From: Monilinia fructicola
Taxonomy: Eukaryota; Ascomycota; Leotiomycetes; Helotiales; Sclerotiniaceae
DNA length: 64,000 nucleotides
NCBI GenBank assembly: GCA_008692225.1
Contig: VICG01000016.1
Span: forward strand, 558,001 to 622,000
Reading direction: 5' to 3'
The notes below the pieces were generated by a model. It was given only the letters and a program-made list of their open reading frames with translations. It made no database searches and had not been told where the DNA came from. Both the position numbers and the translations under genes were made by a program. Every line of letters starts with the position of its first letter. Position 1 is the stretch's first letter. Shown piece by piece: positions 36,817 through 49,342 of the stretch.

Positions 36817-37077
36817 ATGTTCTCAGCTAACAAGACCATAAGCACCACAAACTCTGAGAACTTCACCACAAGAAAAATACCCTCGAAAGTCTGTTCTTCA
36901 AAATCAAAGAGTCGAGCCATCAAATCTTCCCATGGCCGAGACGAAAAAGCCCAAAACATTAGCGATGAGGATACATCTTCGGATTCGGAGAATTCTATAG
37001 GTTCTGCTTGCTCGGGAAGCTGTGGGAAGATTGGTGGATGTGGAAAGAAGGAGAAGATTGAGAGTCTTGAGTTTTAA
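36817..37077 (+). CDS. Possible small hypothetical protein (Ser/Lys-rich, Cys/Gly tail)
   Basis: An 86-codon frame from ATG 36817 to TAA. The same frame is open upstream to about 36667 without an ATG, so a 5' exon could exist (an ATG at 36645 lies in another frame). The protein is hydrophilic: SSKSKSRAIKSSHG, an acidic patch SDEDTSSDSENS and a C-terminal GSACSGSCGKIGGCGKKEK. The composition change along the chain looks more like a real protein than translated AT-rich noise, but no family is recognised. It sits alone in a gene-poor region. Confidence 0.25.
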   Translation: MFSANKTISTTNSENFTTRKIPSKVCSSKSKSRAIKSSHGRDEKAQNISDEDTSSDSENSIGSACSGSCGKIGGCGKKEKIESLEF

Positions 37078-39440
37078 ATTCTGTTTTTGGATGGAAGGAT
37101 ATTGGGGATGGAAATACCGACGAGAGGAAAAGGAGACAGAGACAGTCCCTGGGGTACATCAAACAGATAGACTTGGGTTGGGCTGGCTTTTTCTCACGGG
37201 TACAAGGAGTACAGGCTGTTTTACATCGAAGGGATTTGGGGGGACGCATCTTTTGAGCTTTTGACTGTCGCAAGTTATTCCGGGTCGCAAAGATTTGGCG
37301 AAGAGAATGGAGCAAATGATTGAGACGTCAAGAATTGTAAATGTAAAATGATTCCCAGAGCGTTGCGCATCGGCTTCGCGGCTTTTTTGTTGGTTGGCGG
37401 AGAGATAATTATGAAAACGGAAACTTTGTCCAAAATAACTGCTTCTGCGTTTATCCCATGACCTGTAAATCTGTCACAAAATGTATCTTGTGCCGTTTTA
37501 GAACAATAGGAAGTGCCACTTTTTTGAGTTGTTTGGACTGCCATTCAAAATATTATATGTAGCATGCTCTAGGGAACCAACATTCTGGTGAAATGCCAGC
37601 ATTATACAAAATCCCTTCTACCTCTTAGGATATCGTATGCTTTATGTATATAGTAATAAGAGCTGTCAAGCATTCACAATGGATAATCTGAAAATCTCTT
37701 TAGAATACATACTATACTACCTAGGTAGCTTTAAAATACCCATATACTACTAATCCCGTTTCAAATTTATTTCAACTCATCAACTTCTTAACAATATCAA
37801 GTTCAGTTCAATAGTAACAATAAGTTAATACTATTTCATTATTGTCCAAAGCTATTTCAAATTATTTCGTTATTTCGCTAAAGCAAATTGCCTTTTCAAG
37901 TGTGCTTTGTGCTTTCGCCCCCCCTATTTTATCGAAAGCGCCTCCTACAAATTCTGAATAGGTTCGATAATCATAAGAATAAGGTTGGGAACAACGTCGA
38001 TGATACAATAATAACAACCCCATGATCTATATGCTCGAATATACTTAGACAGATCGAGCTTCCAAAAAAAGTGGACTATTAATACTAACTCCCATTTGTA
38101 TAGATAATGCTGCCGATACCTCAAACGTTAACGGATTGCCAATATATTTAGAGCAATATACATGCTTGGCTTTATCTTCATGCTTGGTATAAATGTTATT
38201 ATTTTGGTATCATAGGGATCCATAGAACTTAAGTTTTCAAGAAGTAATGAGTGTCTTAAGCTTCAAATAATAGAATCTAATCGTTACATTTAAAAGCAAA
38301 ATATCGAAATTCAAGAATACAAAAATTCATCAATCGAAGTAGAATTGGTAGCGACTTCTTAAGTTAGGTAAGAAATATATTCTGGCTGGTAATGAAATAT
38401 CTGTGATTGTTCCCCTAGCAGAACTATACGTTGGCCGTTACTTGACGGCGGCGTGAGTTCTTCATGTAGCTCCCTGAGAAGTTCAGAGAGAGCTTCTTTG
38501 CACTCGGTTACACGACGCACCTTTGTATTTGTGCAAACTATCTTGTTTAATGCGGAATCTGGATAATCTGATTAGATGTTCAACTATGAATTATTAGGCT
38601 CTCTTTGGACGGGATTACGCTTTGATTTCAGGTGAGAAGGTGAGAACCGCGTGGCAAAGTCAACGTACAGTATCTACTGAGTGTATAATTATGTGGGTCT
38701 ATTGAGCTAAGCGAATGTGAATTGGGGGGGGAGAGGCTGTAATCAGCTAACTTTAGATTTTATATAATTCAGCTTCATCATGCTAGTTATGACCTTAATC
38801 AAATAAAACTTGTCACATTTCCCATTGTTCAGGCTGCCTCTAGATAGTGAATTAAACACAGCAACCGCCTCCAAATCACGAGATAAAGAGAATGTATGAT
38901 ATATCTACCAATTACAACAGGTTCCTGGGCATTGAGAGCCGGTATTTTCTAGGAAGCGTATTTCGATCTCGTCTCAAAGTTCCAAGCATAGTGAGTGTTC
39001 TCTTCGCCATTTTTTGTACCGTACCTTCTTGGAATACATATGTTCAGATCTCTAAAGATGATTAATGATATTCTCGTTGTTGTGGAGTTGTTAAGCTAGT
39101 CTGTTTAACGTTTTGGACTATAGTCAGAGGTTGATAGCTTTTCGACACCGGAAAACCTTTCAATGTGTGCTTCAATATCCATTATCATCCCTTGAAAAAA
39201 TCAAGTAGACTATCGTCAATATTTCAAACTTGTAGGGTGTTGAATCTCGAAATGCAGATATACCTGTGGTAGAAGTTGGAGGCCATACTGACACCAGCCA
39301 TTATTAACCTTACTATTTGCTTAGTAATATATTATTAGTATCTGCATTCATTGGTCCGTGCACATATTTCCCCAGACTTCATAATTTTACCCCTCAACCC
39401 CTCCATTCATCATTCATATCCTCTGTTTCTAGAATCCAAT
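37078..39440. other. AT-rich intergenic, no gene supported
   Basis: About 2.4 kb of AT-rich sequence; 37550-39300 has stops in all frames at high density. ACCTAGGT occurs at 37719-37726. No RNA gene or mobile-element feature was seen. Confidence 0.5.
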
Positions 39441-40253
39441 ATGTCCACCAATACCACCATATCCAATATGGGTCCAACAAAAGAGTTCACCCTTATCGTT
39501 GCTGCGACCAACAGAATGGGAGTTGGAAAAGGAGGTGGGCTTCCATGGACAGGTTTGAGAAAAGAAATGGCATATTTCGCGAGGGTTACTAAGAGGGCTA
39601 GTCCTGGAGTATGTATTCTCTGTGCTCTATGAGAAGGGCCAAGAAACTACATTACTCTATTATTGTCCATTAGGATTACATGGACAGAGGAATTCGTTTG
39701 GGGACAGCTAAAGGATATAACTAACCAAGAGGAATACTTGCACAGAAAACGAACGCAGTGGTAATGGGCCGCAAAACTTGGGAATCAATTCCTCCCAAAT
39801 TCCGGCCTCTTGCAAGTCGAGCAAATTACATGATCAGCCGAACGCAATCCAATGCCTCGGACGTCGAACTTGGCCCCGATGCGCATGCAACAACAAGTTT
39901 AACGGATGCTCTCCAACAGTTGGAATCGAGGACACAATCAGAAGATACGAATAGTGATAATGAAAAAGAGGTCGACAGAGTTTTTATAATTGGTGGAGGG
40001 CAAATATATAAAGCCGCTTTGGAATTAAAACAAGCGAAGAGGATATTGTTGACTAGAATTCTGCAAGACTTTGACTGCGATACATATTTTTCCGGTTGAA
40101 TTGAAGGAGGATGGAACGGGGAGTGGATGGACCAGAAAGGATACTCAAGCACTTCGAGAATGGACAGGCGAGGGAGAGGATGTGGAAGGGATCAAGGAAG
40201 AGGGAGGTGTGAAATATATTTTCGAGATGTGGGAGAGGGTCGAGGAATCATAA
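39441..40253 (+). CDS. DFR1: Dihydrofolate reductase, with one frame break
   Basis: NADPH-dependent reduction of dihydrofolate to tetrahydrofolate. Exons 39441-39608 and 39746-40253 around a 137 bp intron with a CTAAC-type branch region; 224 aa after correction. Motifs: FTLIVAATNRMGVGKGGGLPW (active-site loop, residues about 16-36), NAVVMGRKTWESIPPKFRPL (cofactor loop), ANYMISRTQ, and VFIIGGGQIYKAAL near the C-terminal third. A Ser/Thr/Glu-rich insertion (about residues 108-140) lengthens a surface loop, as in other fungal enzymes. At 40087-40091 a T5 run has one T too many. The protein reads CDTYF and continues PVELKEDGTGSGWTRKD one base later. Unrepaired, it would lose its last ~50 residues. 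As this enzyme is normally essential, a sequence error is likely. Confidence 0.93.
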
Positions 40254-41886
40254 GAATGATATTGGAGGTAGAGCTCGGGCTGTGCGTTCAAGATGTGTGA
40301 GTTTTGGAAGATGTTGAACTCATGCTATATCTCAATACTGGAGTACTTTGCGACCAACCAAGCACAGCCAAAACCAACGAGTTCCCATACCCAATTCCCT
40401 ATACCAATCACTCGCCAAACTGAAAATTCTCATTCCTCAATCCAGCTTGTACCATCTGAACACAACGGGTCTCCCGTCTCCGAAATCTCCTCTCAACTCA
40501 TCCCTCTCCCCGAAAGATACGGTTCAAACCTCAAACTTTCCAAACCCTCCCTATAGCCCCTTACACTCGGGCATCTATAGTCTAATTATACCCCTAAAGC
40601 ACCTATGTCCACAGGTCCCGTTCCTATCTATCTCCTCGACCATCCCTCACATGAGAAAGCCTAACCCCAAAAGCATCTCTCACCACATAAATCAGAAACC
40701 ACCATAAAATCCCCAGAACAGCGACAGACATAAACATGGCAAGAAGTTCAAGAGAGGAGACGAGAAAAATCCACGAAAGTAGCACGCTCACCAATCCCCT
40801 GAATCGATATTCGGCGCAACAACTTTCGATTCTATATGAGTAATTTTAAATTAGAACAATTGAATACACCAGAATCAAAGAAATATCTTCAAACCGCTCT
40901 CTAGTTTCTGCTGTCATCCATTGCGTACATCGTGATATTACTCTACATCCCCACCCCACCTCTCCATTCCCATCCCCATCCCTAAATTCGAAATCCAAAC
41001 CCAAGCCCAACATCCCCGTTCCCCATCTCCCTCCCCCCCGAAGAATAACCGCAGAATCCACAACTTATCGTCATCATCAGCGTCAATCCCAAACCTACCA
41101 TCTCGATCCCCAATCCCCAATCCCAAACCGCCATCCCAAAGACTCCATCCCCCGACCTTCGCTTACCGTTCAGGGTTAACCTACCCAACCAGAATCCCCA
41201 TCCCATCCCCCATATATCTCCCCTTCGCTTATGCTCTCCAGCAAAACGACATCACAATACTCGTACAATGCAACATGACAAATTTTGTACCATGCACGTT
41301 CTCGATCATCGGTCCATCGACGAAGTATCGGTCTGTGAATGGGAGAAGTACGCGAGGATACATGTACCATCTATTTCCATGTTGTGACGTGCTTGTCGGT
41401 ACTCTCAGCTAAGATCCCGGTGCACGGAAGTAATGCCGATGAGGGAACGAGAAGGGGCAGGTTTATGGGGGAGTAGGTAGAGACGAGGGGTGATCTTTCT
41501 GATTGTGGTATGATGACATTTGAGCTAGCTCATTCTCCATTCACCGATTGATCCCCCGACTGTCCCGTGCATTGAGATTCCTTGAAGACGCGCCCACATG
41601 CTACTTGGTTCCCGGGTGCGATTCCTCGTGGTTTGTACTTGTAGTTGTGCCATATTTCGTATCACTCTACAAATTACCATACAAGACCAGATGCAGATCA
41701 GATGAGATGACCTCGTCGAAGAGTTTTCCTATCCATCCCGTGATTGCGTCTCATCCGTTGCCTATGTCTTCGAGAGTCCATCATTGAGTGTATGCTCAAG
41801 TGTAATCTAGATCCAGCACATCAATGATCACCAACATCCGCCCACTAACCCACCCACAGCTAGTGCGTCAAACACACTCTAGGGCC
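40254..41886. other. Intergenic; possible unresolved small minus-strand gene
   Basis: C-rich on the plus strand with GGGATTGGGGATTGGGG-like low complexity on the minus. On the minus strand 40845-40624 is an open frame with two strongly hydrophobic segments (LLSWIFLVSSLELLAMFMSVAVL is one continuous region), preceded by candidate splice sites, but I could not build a consistent gene model. Otherwise no coding support. Confidence 0.35.
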
Positions 41887-43295
41887 CTAAGTCAAGAAAA
41901 GCCTCTTCTCCTCCCCGCAAACCCTACAATGGCATGTGAGCGCGTACTTATCTTCTCCCTCATCCAACGGTCCGCACTGCAAGCACAGAATGCGAGCGTC
42001 GCTCTCGACTCGGACCTCTCTCTCGACAACCTTCTCCACAACTCTTTCAACCTCCACCGGAACTCTGATTTCTCTCACCACCTCCCGAACCTCTACATGC
42101 CCGACACTGCTCAAGAACCTGAAAAGTCCCTCCCAAAACTCCGCATTGGCACTCATCGCTTTCCACAGACTCTTCTTAACTCCCTCTTGTCCGAGTAGTG
42201 CGCCTAGGTCTTGCACTGCCGCCTCAACCAGGGCATTCCTCAAGCCAGGGTGGTTCTCTGTGGTTCTATCGTAGATGCGCGCGATGGAGGAGAAATAGAT
42301 GTCCAGGTTTGAGATTTGCGTATTGAGTGTGTGGCGAAAAGATGCGGTGGCGAGGGTTTCCAGAGCGGGGATCTCCAGGTGTACGGTGAGGTAGAAGATT
42401 TGTTCGTGAAGGGGGAGGGAATAGGAAGGGCCGGCTGCGTAGGTGGAAGACGAGGGAGAGGACCCGGATGGAGGTGCGGGAATAGAGTAGGCGGATGTGT
42501 ACAGATACTCCATGAGTGCGATCACGGCGTCGAGGGGGAAGGTGGTAAGATTTAAGATGCTGGATCTGGCTTGGTCTCCGAACTGTGCGAAATGGGCGTT
42601 AGAAGAATGGAGCGTGGGGGGAAGGGAGAACTGAGAAGTATAATGTGCTTTGGCAAGAGGAGAAAGGATGAGATGAAGAACTCACCATATTTCCCACCCC
42701 AAGACTATCATCAATCATACTCTCCAAGACAGCGGATTGCGAACACACAACAACTTTGTGCGCATTCCACACACGTACACCATGAATAATAGTTAAATCG
42801 GAGAATCGTCCCGTGAGGAGTGCTCTATCAAATCATATTAGCATCAGTCTTGCGAAATCTCGTCTGCCCTCAACTTCCGCGTCATCCAAAACCATCCCGA
42901 TCTCCATTCTAACCCCCCGAATCAGCCGACTGAAGAGGAACCAAGCAAACTCACCCTCTCAACGCCACCAAAGGTCCCTCCAAAACCACCTCATTCACCT
43001 CAAGCTCGGGTTCCCTTCCCCGCAACACCCCACCACCAACGCCAATGCCAAATCCATAGGCACCACCCACCGCCCCATCACCCACACCACCGCTCGCATA
43101 TTGCGCATAGCCCGCAGACCCGCCAGCAACATCACTCCGACTCCTCACCCTGCCCCTCTCCCGCTCATCACCACTCGAGCTTCCATCCCCCCCCGCCATC
43201 TCCCCCAACCTGACCATCTTTGGACTCCTCCCCGGATCCTCCGCGCCCCGCTCGTCCCAAACTCGTCGATCGACCTCGCCACCCTTCCCCTCCAT
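41887..43295 (-). CDS. BTB/POZ domain protein with C-terminal Cys cluster (start uncertain)
   Basis: Fungal BTB-domain protein, typically protein-protein interaction or Cul3 adaptor-like; role here unknown. Downstream exons are secure: 42824-42686 and 42582-41887. An upstream exon ends at 42955. BTB core: LLTGRFSDLTIIHGVRVWN, AHKVVVCSQSAVLESMIDDSLG, then LTTFPLDAVIALMEYLYTSAY. A charged repeat (REVVREIRVPVEVERVVEKV) follows, and a C-terminal CLQCG ... CHCRVCGEEK cluster that could bind zinc. ATGs at 43295 and 43217 are in frame; 43217 gives 365 aa. A plausible longer N-terminus starts at 43678 (MSPKRTRPTSQP) but is in another frame, the switch falling at the C8 run 43319-43326. Two introns of 130 and 103 bp. 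Confidence 0.75.
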
Positions 43296-44486
43296 CCACC
43301 CAGCCCCCGAAACGCGATCCCCCCCCTCACGCAAGCGCAAAAACGCGAAGTCCGCAACGAGCAACCCACCGTCTCCTTCTCACCAGGCACACACGGCACG
43401 TCAAGCGCCCGGGCAGAGGCGTCAAGCGAGCCGCGCGCACGATTATCGCGCCGTGTCTCCTGATGCTCGCGCGTCGTTATCCTAGGCGAGACGTCGAAAT
43501 GCGGCGGCGACGAAGATGAAGATGAAGACGGGGGCGAATCTACCTGCGGTATCGGACGACGATGGTGATGCTTTCTCGGACGTTGGATTGACCGCGGAGG
43601 CGAGCCTGGAGGTGGATTTTGGTCCGTTGGTGACGCGGGCGCGGGTTGTGAGGTTGGCCGGGTGCGCTTGGGCGACATGATCACGATGATGATGAGAGGC
43701 GCCCTTGGAGCCTTTAGGCGAGATCAAGTGAAGCGGAGTGAAGTGAGAGAAAGCTCAGGAGGGGAAAGAGAGCGCTTAAGTATCCGAAGTGAATATGGAG
43801 TGAAGGGAAAATAGGAAGAAATGGAAACATGCACGTTTCCGCCATCTTGGAAGCACGAAACGCCAACAAAGGCAAAAGACAAATATTCATGTAGGCACGC
43901 GGGAGATGAGCATGGAAGACCGTGATGCGCATTCAAGATTCTCCTTTTCCTTCTGGACACAGCTTGAGGGTTCGGGGATTGTGGATCGTATGAGAAAGAA
44001 CAAATAGGATATTTTCTGTTCTTTCTCGCTGCTGGTCAATGAGGTTTGGAATTTGGACACGGATTCCCAGTATGTTTTACAATACGCGGTCATGATGGAT
44101 CGAAGAAACATGAATGGTTTGAAGAAGACTTTGGATCGATTGGCTGGATTTTACTCATTCAAACTACCTGGTCGTGTCTTCCTCGTACTGTAAGGGTTAA
44201 TGATATTAGATATATGACACAGAACGCTTGGATATACAGATATACCTTCTTGTGAGAAAGCTTTAAGTTGCATTATGTTCCTCGTCATTAATTTAAGAGA
44301 TCAAAACCTCGGTACATACTAATTAACACGTATGATATCCTTGTCATTGTCACGCATCCCCATCCATCCATACAACATCATATGCGATAGGGGAGAGGGA
44401 GGAGCTTCCCTGGAACACAAAATTATCATAGCCATTGGAGCAAGATCGAAAATATGCTCCTGTTTCGTCCATCGTCTCCTACCCCA
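43296..44486. other. Upstream region of BTB gene and 3' flank of the DUF1295 gene
   Basis: 43296-43678 may encode the N-terminus of the BTB protein (Pro/Ser/Arg-rich frame from ATG 43678). Beyond that no coding signal was seen. Confidence 0.4.
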
Positions 44487-45754
44487 TTACAAAAATTTTC
44501 TAACACCCCATTCCCCAACCACACCGGCAGCTCCAACGGCAACGACAATCCAAGTCCATTCATTTTGCAACTCTGCTACACCCGGCCAAAAGCTGTTTTT
44601 CTCCAACTTATATCTCTTGAGGTCCCTTGATTTTTTCAGATCCTTCACCTCATACCTCTGCTCTTGGCTCTTCTCATTCTCTTCAACTCCTCCTATGTAT
44701 CTCAAAAACGTGTAATTGGCAAGAGGAGCCAGAAGCATTAGAGGATGAAAGAGTCCAGCACCGTAGAGGATTAAAGGGAAAGATGCGTGGATGAGTGCAT
44801 CACCGAGGTAGCTGGAGAAACCGATGTTAATTTATACCCGGTTTCGAACTAGGGAAGAACAGTACATACTTAGGATGCCTAACGATACTCCAAACACCTT
44901 CCCTCAACAGCCCAACAGTACGCTGCTGCTTATGATTCTCCAACTGCCAATCCGCACCCGCCTCCAATGCAAAGCCAGTCGTAAAGAGGAAGACCCCAGC
45001 CGCATTAGCGATTTGCCATCCTGGATTACCCGGAAGGGGTTGATTTCCAATAAGAACTTCGGGTGCAGCAAGACTCATCGTAAAAGGAAGAGCGATGATC
45101 GATTGCACCAATGCTTCGGGCAGAAACGTGGAAAACAGGGATTGATTCCAAAAGCCCGAGATCCTCTCAGAAGAATAGCGCGCGTCGTCTTCGCCGCGAG
45201 AAATGGCCCGGGATGTTATGTGGTAAAAGAGACGGAGAGACCACGCCGTTAATCCTGCCAAGATCAACTTTTGAGGATATGGCAAATTTGTCCATGTTTG
45301 CGAAACATGGAAATTATGTCGTTCGAGAGCGACGGTCCAAGAGGTGATTAGAGGACCGAGTGGCCAGAGAACATCTTTGATATCGAGACGATTTGTTAGA
45401 CGCGCGATGGTGTATGAAACGAGGGATAGATTTGTATTTGTGGTTAGAGCTGGGAGGAAACTACGTTGTAGAAGTCCGACTGCGGTTGCGTTGACCTGAG
45501 GATTCCACGGCGGGAGGATGGATGCATTCGACCCAAAGCGATCCTGTTCGGATACAGCAGCGTTGGAGGTGTTATTCGTCGATGCTTTACCTGTAGCCGG
45601 GTTAAGCTCAATCATGCCCCGTTGGAGCATTCAGAGATGAAGGGGATGGCTGACCTAGATTCGCCAAACTCCATTTCCATACCCTATCAATTAAATTCTC
45701 AGTGGGAATGGGATGGCCCCCAAAATGAGAGGCATGCGTATCTTGTTCGGACAT
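44487..45754 (-). CDS. DUF1295 / steroid 5-alpha-reductase-like membrane protein
   Basis: Multi-pass membrane protein of the DUF1295 family, related in fold to steroid reductases and isoprenylcysteine methyltransferases. Substrate unknown. Exons 45754-45655, 45590-44870, 44811-44487; 1146 nt = 382 codons (381 aa), fully in frame. The diagnostic C-terminal block spans intron 2: EGVWSIVRHPN | YLGDALIHASFPLILYGAG, followed by LMLLAPLANYTFLRYIGGVEENEK. Upstream helices include LFYHITSRAISRGEDDARYSS and a stretch ending in GADWQLENHKQQ. Both introns were needed to keep phase: 45654-45591 removes a stop, with acceptor CTACAG, and 44869-44812 joins AA|C as Asn. The N-terminus (MSEQDTHASHFGGHPIP) is cytosolic-looking. 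Confidence 0.87.
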
Positions 45755-46351
45755 AGTTCTAATTTACTCCACCTTGTGTTTGTGGTAGTGGATGAGCATG
45801 ATGGAAAATGTGAATATGGCTACAGTATTGTAAGTCTTGCTGTATGAAAGGGAAGCTTTACTCCGTACGCAGGACCTTGATACTCCAGCTGTATCAAAGA
45901 CGGGACCTTCAGCCCGCCCCTCGTTGTTTTAATTGAGGGGCGACAGCAAGTTGGAATGACGTTATGTCTCCACCCATTGTAGAACTAGTTCTAACCTGGA
46001 AGCTAAGGCTAACCTTACCGACCTACTGATGTGGTCTGTGCGGTACTCCGTACTGTACGGAGTAGACCTTTCGGAGCTTCTTCCCGTGCATACAGTACTA
46101 CAGTCAGTATCATCCATGCCATCTATGATGATCAGGACTCAGGAGAGCACTGTATCATACTGTGTAAGGTCAACCTTGGAAATTACTTACGGTACATGTT
46201 TATTTTATTGATATATGGACATTCTCATTTTCATTTAGTACTTCCAAGGTTGTATTATGAGATGAATGAACTGAGAAGTCTGGGGGTCACAGAAAGGGTT
46301 GTATATGTGTGTGATGAGATCTAAGCTAACATTTCGAAACTCCAAACCCGT
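45755..46351. other. Intergenic with TACTCCGTAC motifs
   Basis: Between the start of the DUF1295 gene and the 3' end of the nickel permease gene. Carries TACTCCGTAC at 45859-45868 and the inverted repeat at 46044-46064. No coding support. Confidence 0.5.
46044..46064. repeat. Perfect 10+1+10 inverted repeat
   Basis: TACTCCGTAC, one T, then GTACGGAGTA: a perfect inverted repeat. The same 10-mer occurs elsewhere in intergenic DNA at 45859, 49086 and 60261. Confidence 0.8.
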
Positions 46352-47747
46352 CTACTCAACTTCAACAGCTTTATCTCTCGTTCTTCCAAGATTCTTCTCA
46401 TCTCTATCCATATCTTCCATCTCACTATTCTTCTCCTTCCCTATATCCCCTAGTTCCACTTCTGTCTCCACGTCCCCACTTTGATCACGCATTCTGCTCC
46501 CCATCCTCCCCTTCTCAACCCACCTCCTCCAAGGGCCATACACCAACACGCTGAGTACCCCAAAAACCACAAAAGCGCCACAGATACCCCCACCAATGAC
46601 ATCAAAATGGTCACTCGCAGCATTAACACCATCCCAAAAGGGGCCGGTCGAAAAGTTGGCGATGAGAGAAAGTAATTGGATTACACCAATGCAGATAGCT
46701 ACGAGAACCGTTATACCCGTTAAGACAATTGAGTAGTACAAGATTGCTACTGTATCGCGAGCGAGGGATGTGGATGTATAGAGCGTCATCATTAGCGCCC
46801 CGTCGGTAGTGTCGATGAGACACATGCCGGCTATTTTCCGCATTAGCATCTTTACTTTAACGTGTTCCATATTGCCCACAGATAAAAAAATAAACATACC
46901 AGTGAACAGAACGGGAAAAATCAATATCAACCAAATACTAGTTCCCTTAGCACCTTGGACAGATGCAATTCCCAGAACCGCAATTTCACTACTGGTATCG
47001 AAGCCAAGTCCAAAAAGAACACCCAGCGGATACATTTTCCAAGGACGATCAATCACTTTGAAGACCTTTCTCAGAACTCTCATCATAATCCCTCCACCTT
47101 CGAAGCCCAATCCGGTCTCACCACCGTCTCCATCAACTTCTTCTCTCAAAACTGCTTTTAGCTTCACCACTAGTCTCCATAGAATCCATGCATTTCCAAT
47201 TCCTAGCAGGATGAGTACGCCAGCCGAAACGCCTGTCCCAATGATCCCACCTACATTCCGAAAAGAATTAAAACGGGATTCAAGAGCACCAGAGGTCGCT
47301 GCAACAACGATGCACGTTATTATCACGATGGTCGAGTGACCTAAGGAGAACCAAGTGCCGACGGTTACGGGTTGAGATGTATGAGGTGAACCAGAGGCAA
47401 TCAGACGACGTGTCATGAGATCTATAGCAGATATGTGATCGGCATCGCTGGATTTGGATGAGTTGGAATTGCAATAGGAGAGAATTACGTGGTTGGTTGA
47501 GGAAGCGATTTGTGAGTGATGAGATAAGAACTTACAGAGCATGTCTCAAACCAAAGGTGTATGAAAGTACAGCAGATGAAGATAGAAGTGGATGAGAACG
47601 TAAAACGATAGCAACCACCACCCAAATAATAACATTGATGAGGATGAGAAGGGATATGATCCTAATAGCGGGGTACGGAAGGAAGCGAATTTGAGGGGGT
47701 AAACGAGCAATTAGGGGATGAAGACATGTCGGTGGTCGGGGAGACAT
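46352..47747 (-). CDS. NiCoT-family nickel/cobalt high-affinity permease
   Basis: Plasma-membrane nickel (or cobalt) uptake, which in fungi supplies urease. Exons 47747-47536 and 47447-46352; 1308 nt = 436 codons (435 aa), in frame. The signature GLRHAL | DADHISAIDLMTR is reconstituted across the 88 bp intron, matching the H-A-x-D-A-D-H-I metal motif of transmembrane helix 2. Second motif GFDTSSEIAVLG and the FSLGHSTIV element of helix 3 are also present. About eight hydrophobic segments: one in the first exon (IISLLILINVIIWVVVAIVL), the rest after. The loop between helices (REEVDGDGGETGLGFEGGG) and the C-terminal tail (EVELGDIGKEKNSEMEDMDRD, in part) are charged and cytosolic. A 5' leader intron (donor at about 47894, acceptor at about 47805) is possible. 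Confidence 0.93.
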
Positions 47748-49309
47748 CTCAGGGAAATGCGAGACGTGTTTGAGAGAAAAAATGAACCATCAAGTGAAAT
47801 CTTACAAAGCAAATATGAAGAGCTTTTTTTTTTTAAAAAAAAAAGAGGGAAAAAAAAGAGGGAAAAAAAAGAAAATTGATGTTTGATTACTTACCCCACC
47901 ATCCCCAATCATTGCAACTTTTGGTCTAGCGAGGTCAACGTAGAATTCTAATCGGAGGCCGCCGACTGGACGTTGATAAGATAATGAGACTTCATCACCT
48001 ATTTTGATCGAGTATAGTGAGTACTTAGCTTCACAGCCAAATCTTGGCGTAGAGTGAAATATAAGATATTCATGTTGCCTGTTTCCCATGGAGATTAGAT
48101 TGAAGATTTTCTTTCGAGTAAAAATTTGTCCTCTGAATAGTACGGGATAATCAAGACAGCACTCGCTGACGCTCCCAGGGACAGCACCCCGAAAGTCCAA
48201 TCATCCAATCATCCAATCGACTTGAGCCACCAACCAACACTCACAAAGTTTCACCCACCTCAAGCTCTCATTTTCGTGAGGTAAAGGAAGACAAATGTGA
48301 GAAGCAATCTCATACTTCTAGACGAGAATGTGGCTGGCAGATCCAATGCAAGTTGATGAATAACCGACTCACAAAATTGCAACGTGATCTTGATGCTAAC
48401 GGGAAGAAGGTAGACAAACAACCTTGAGAGGTTCATAAGTTCATCACATATCCTAGTGACAACAAGCATGGCGAATAATTAATGGCGCCAAGTCAGCAGG
48501 ATAGAACGATATCTCCTCATCTCCAAAAGAAAAGAGATCAATCAAGACAATTTGTCACATTGCTTCCCAAGTTCCCTCAAACCTTTTCAAAGGATCCAAA
48601 AGTTTGATATCACAAAAGAACACGACTTCGGAAGTATCAGAGAAAGAGAGGGGGTGCTACTCTAATTCTTCTCTCAGGAGTCGGCATCCAAGCCCTTCAG
48701 GAACGACGACGACAACAAGAACGACCAAGAACAAGTTTCTTCTTCTTTTTGTTGTTGTTGTTCTTGTTCTCGATCTTGTTCTCGATCGTCTACCGGTACC
48801 CGCTTGAATACCTTCTAGCTCAACATAATGAGGTAGGTATCTGGCATTCGTAACATCATAACTTCATAAGCAAACACCCGGGCCGAATAAACTTTGGAAC
48901 TTCTTGATCTAAATACCAAAAATCAGTGGATATTTTGGACATTTTCATCGTTTAAGAGTTTGGATAGACCCACTAACCAATCCTTGCTGCAGTACTGTAA
49001 GTATACTGTACTAATAAGGTTAATACTTTATTTACTACTAAAGAGCACAGTACAAAGTATTTGTCTTGTAATCTTACCCATATTCTACTCCGTACAGACT
49101 CCAGAGTACTGTTGGACTACTGTCCCTACTGCCCACAACATCTTACCTTACCCCCCACTTAGGAGATTATTGATTGTCAAGGGTCTTTAGTTCTATCAAT
49201 TCATTTTAGTGCGGAGGGTAAGTGTTGGTTGGATTTGGAAGTGATGTCACTAGATAGGTAGGTAGGTAGGTAGGGAATGAGGAAGAAAGAAATTAAGCAA
49301 ATGATGAGG

Positions 49310-49342
49310 AATGAATGAATGAATGAATGAATGAATGAATGA
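49310..49342. repeat. (GAAT)n microsatellite
   Basis: About eight GAAT units read directly, intergenic. Confidence 0.85.

Noticed and set aside
45591..45660. Apparent frameshift in the DUF1295 gene
   Set aside because: A 64 bp intron (GTCAGC ... CTACAG) resolves it and gives exactly 382 codons.
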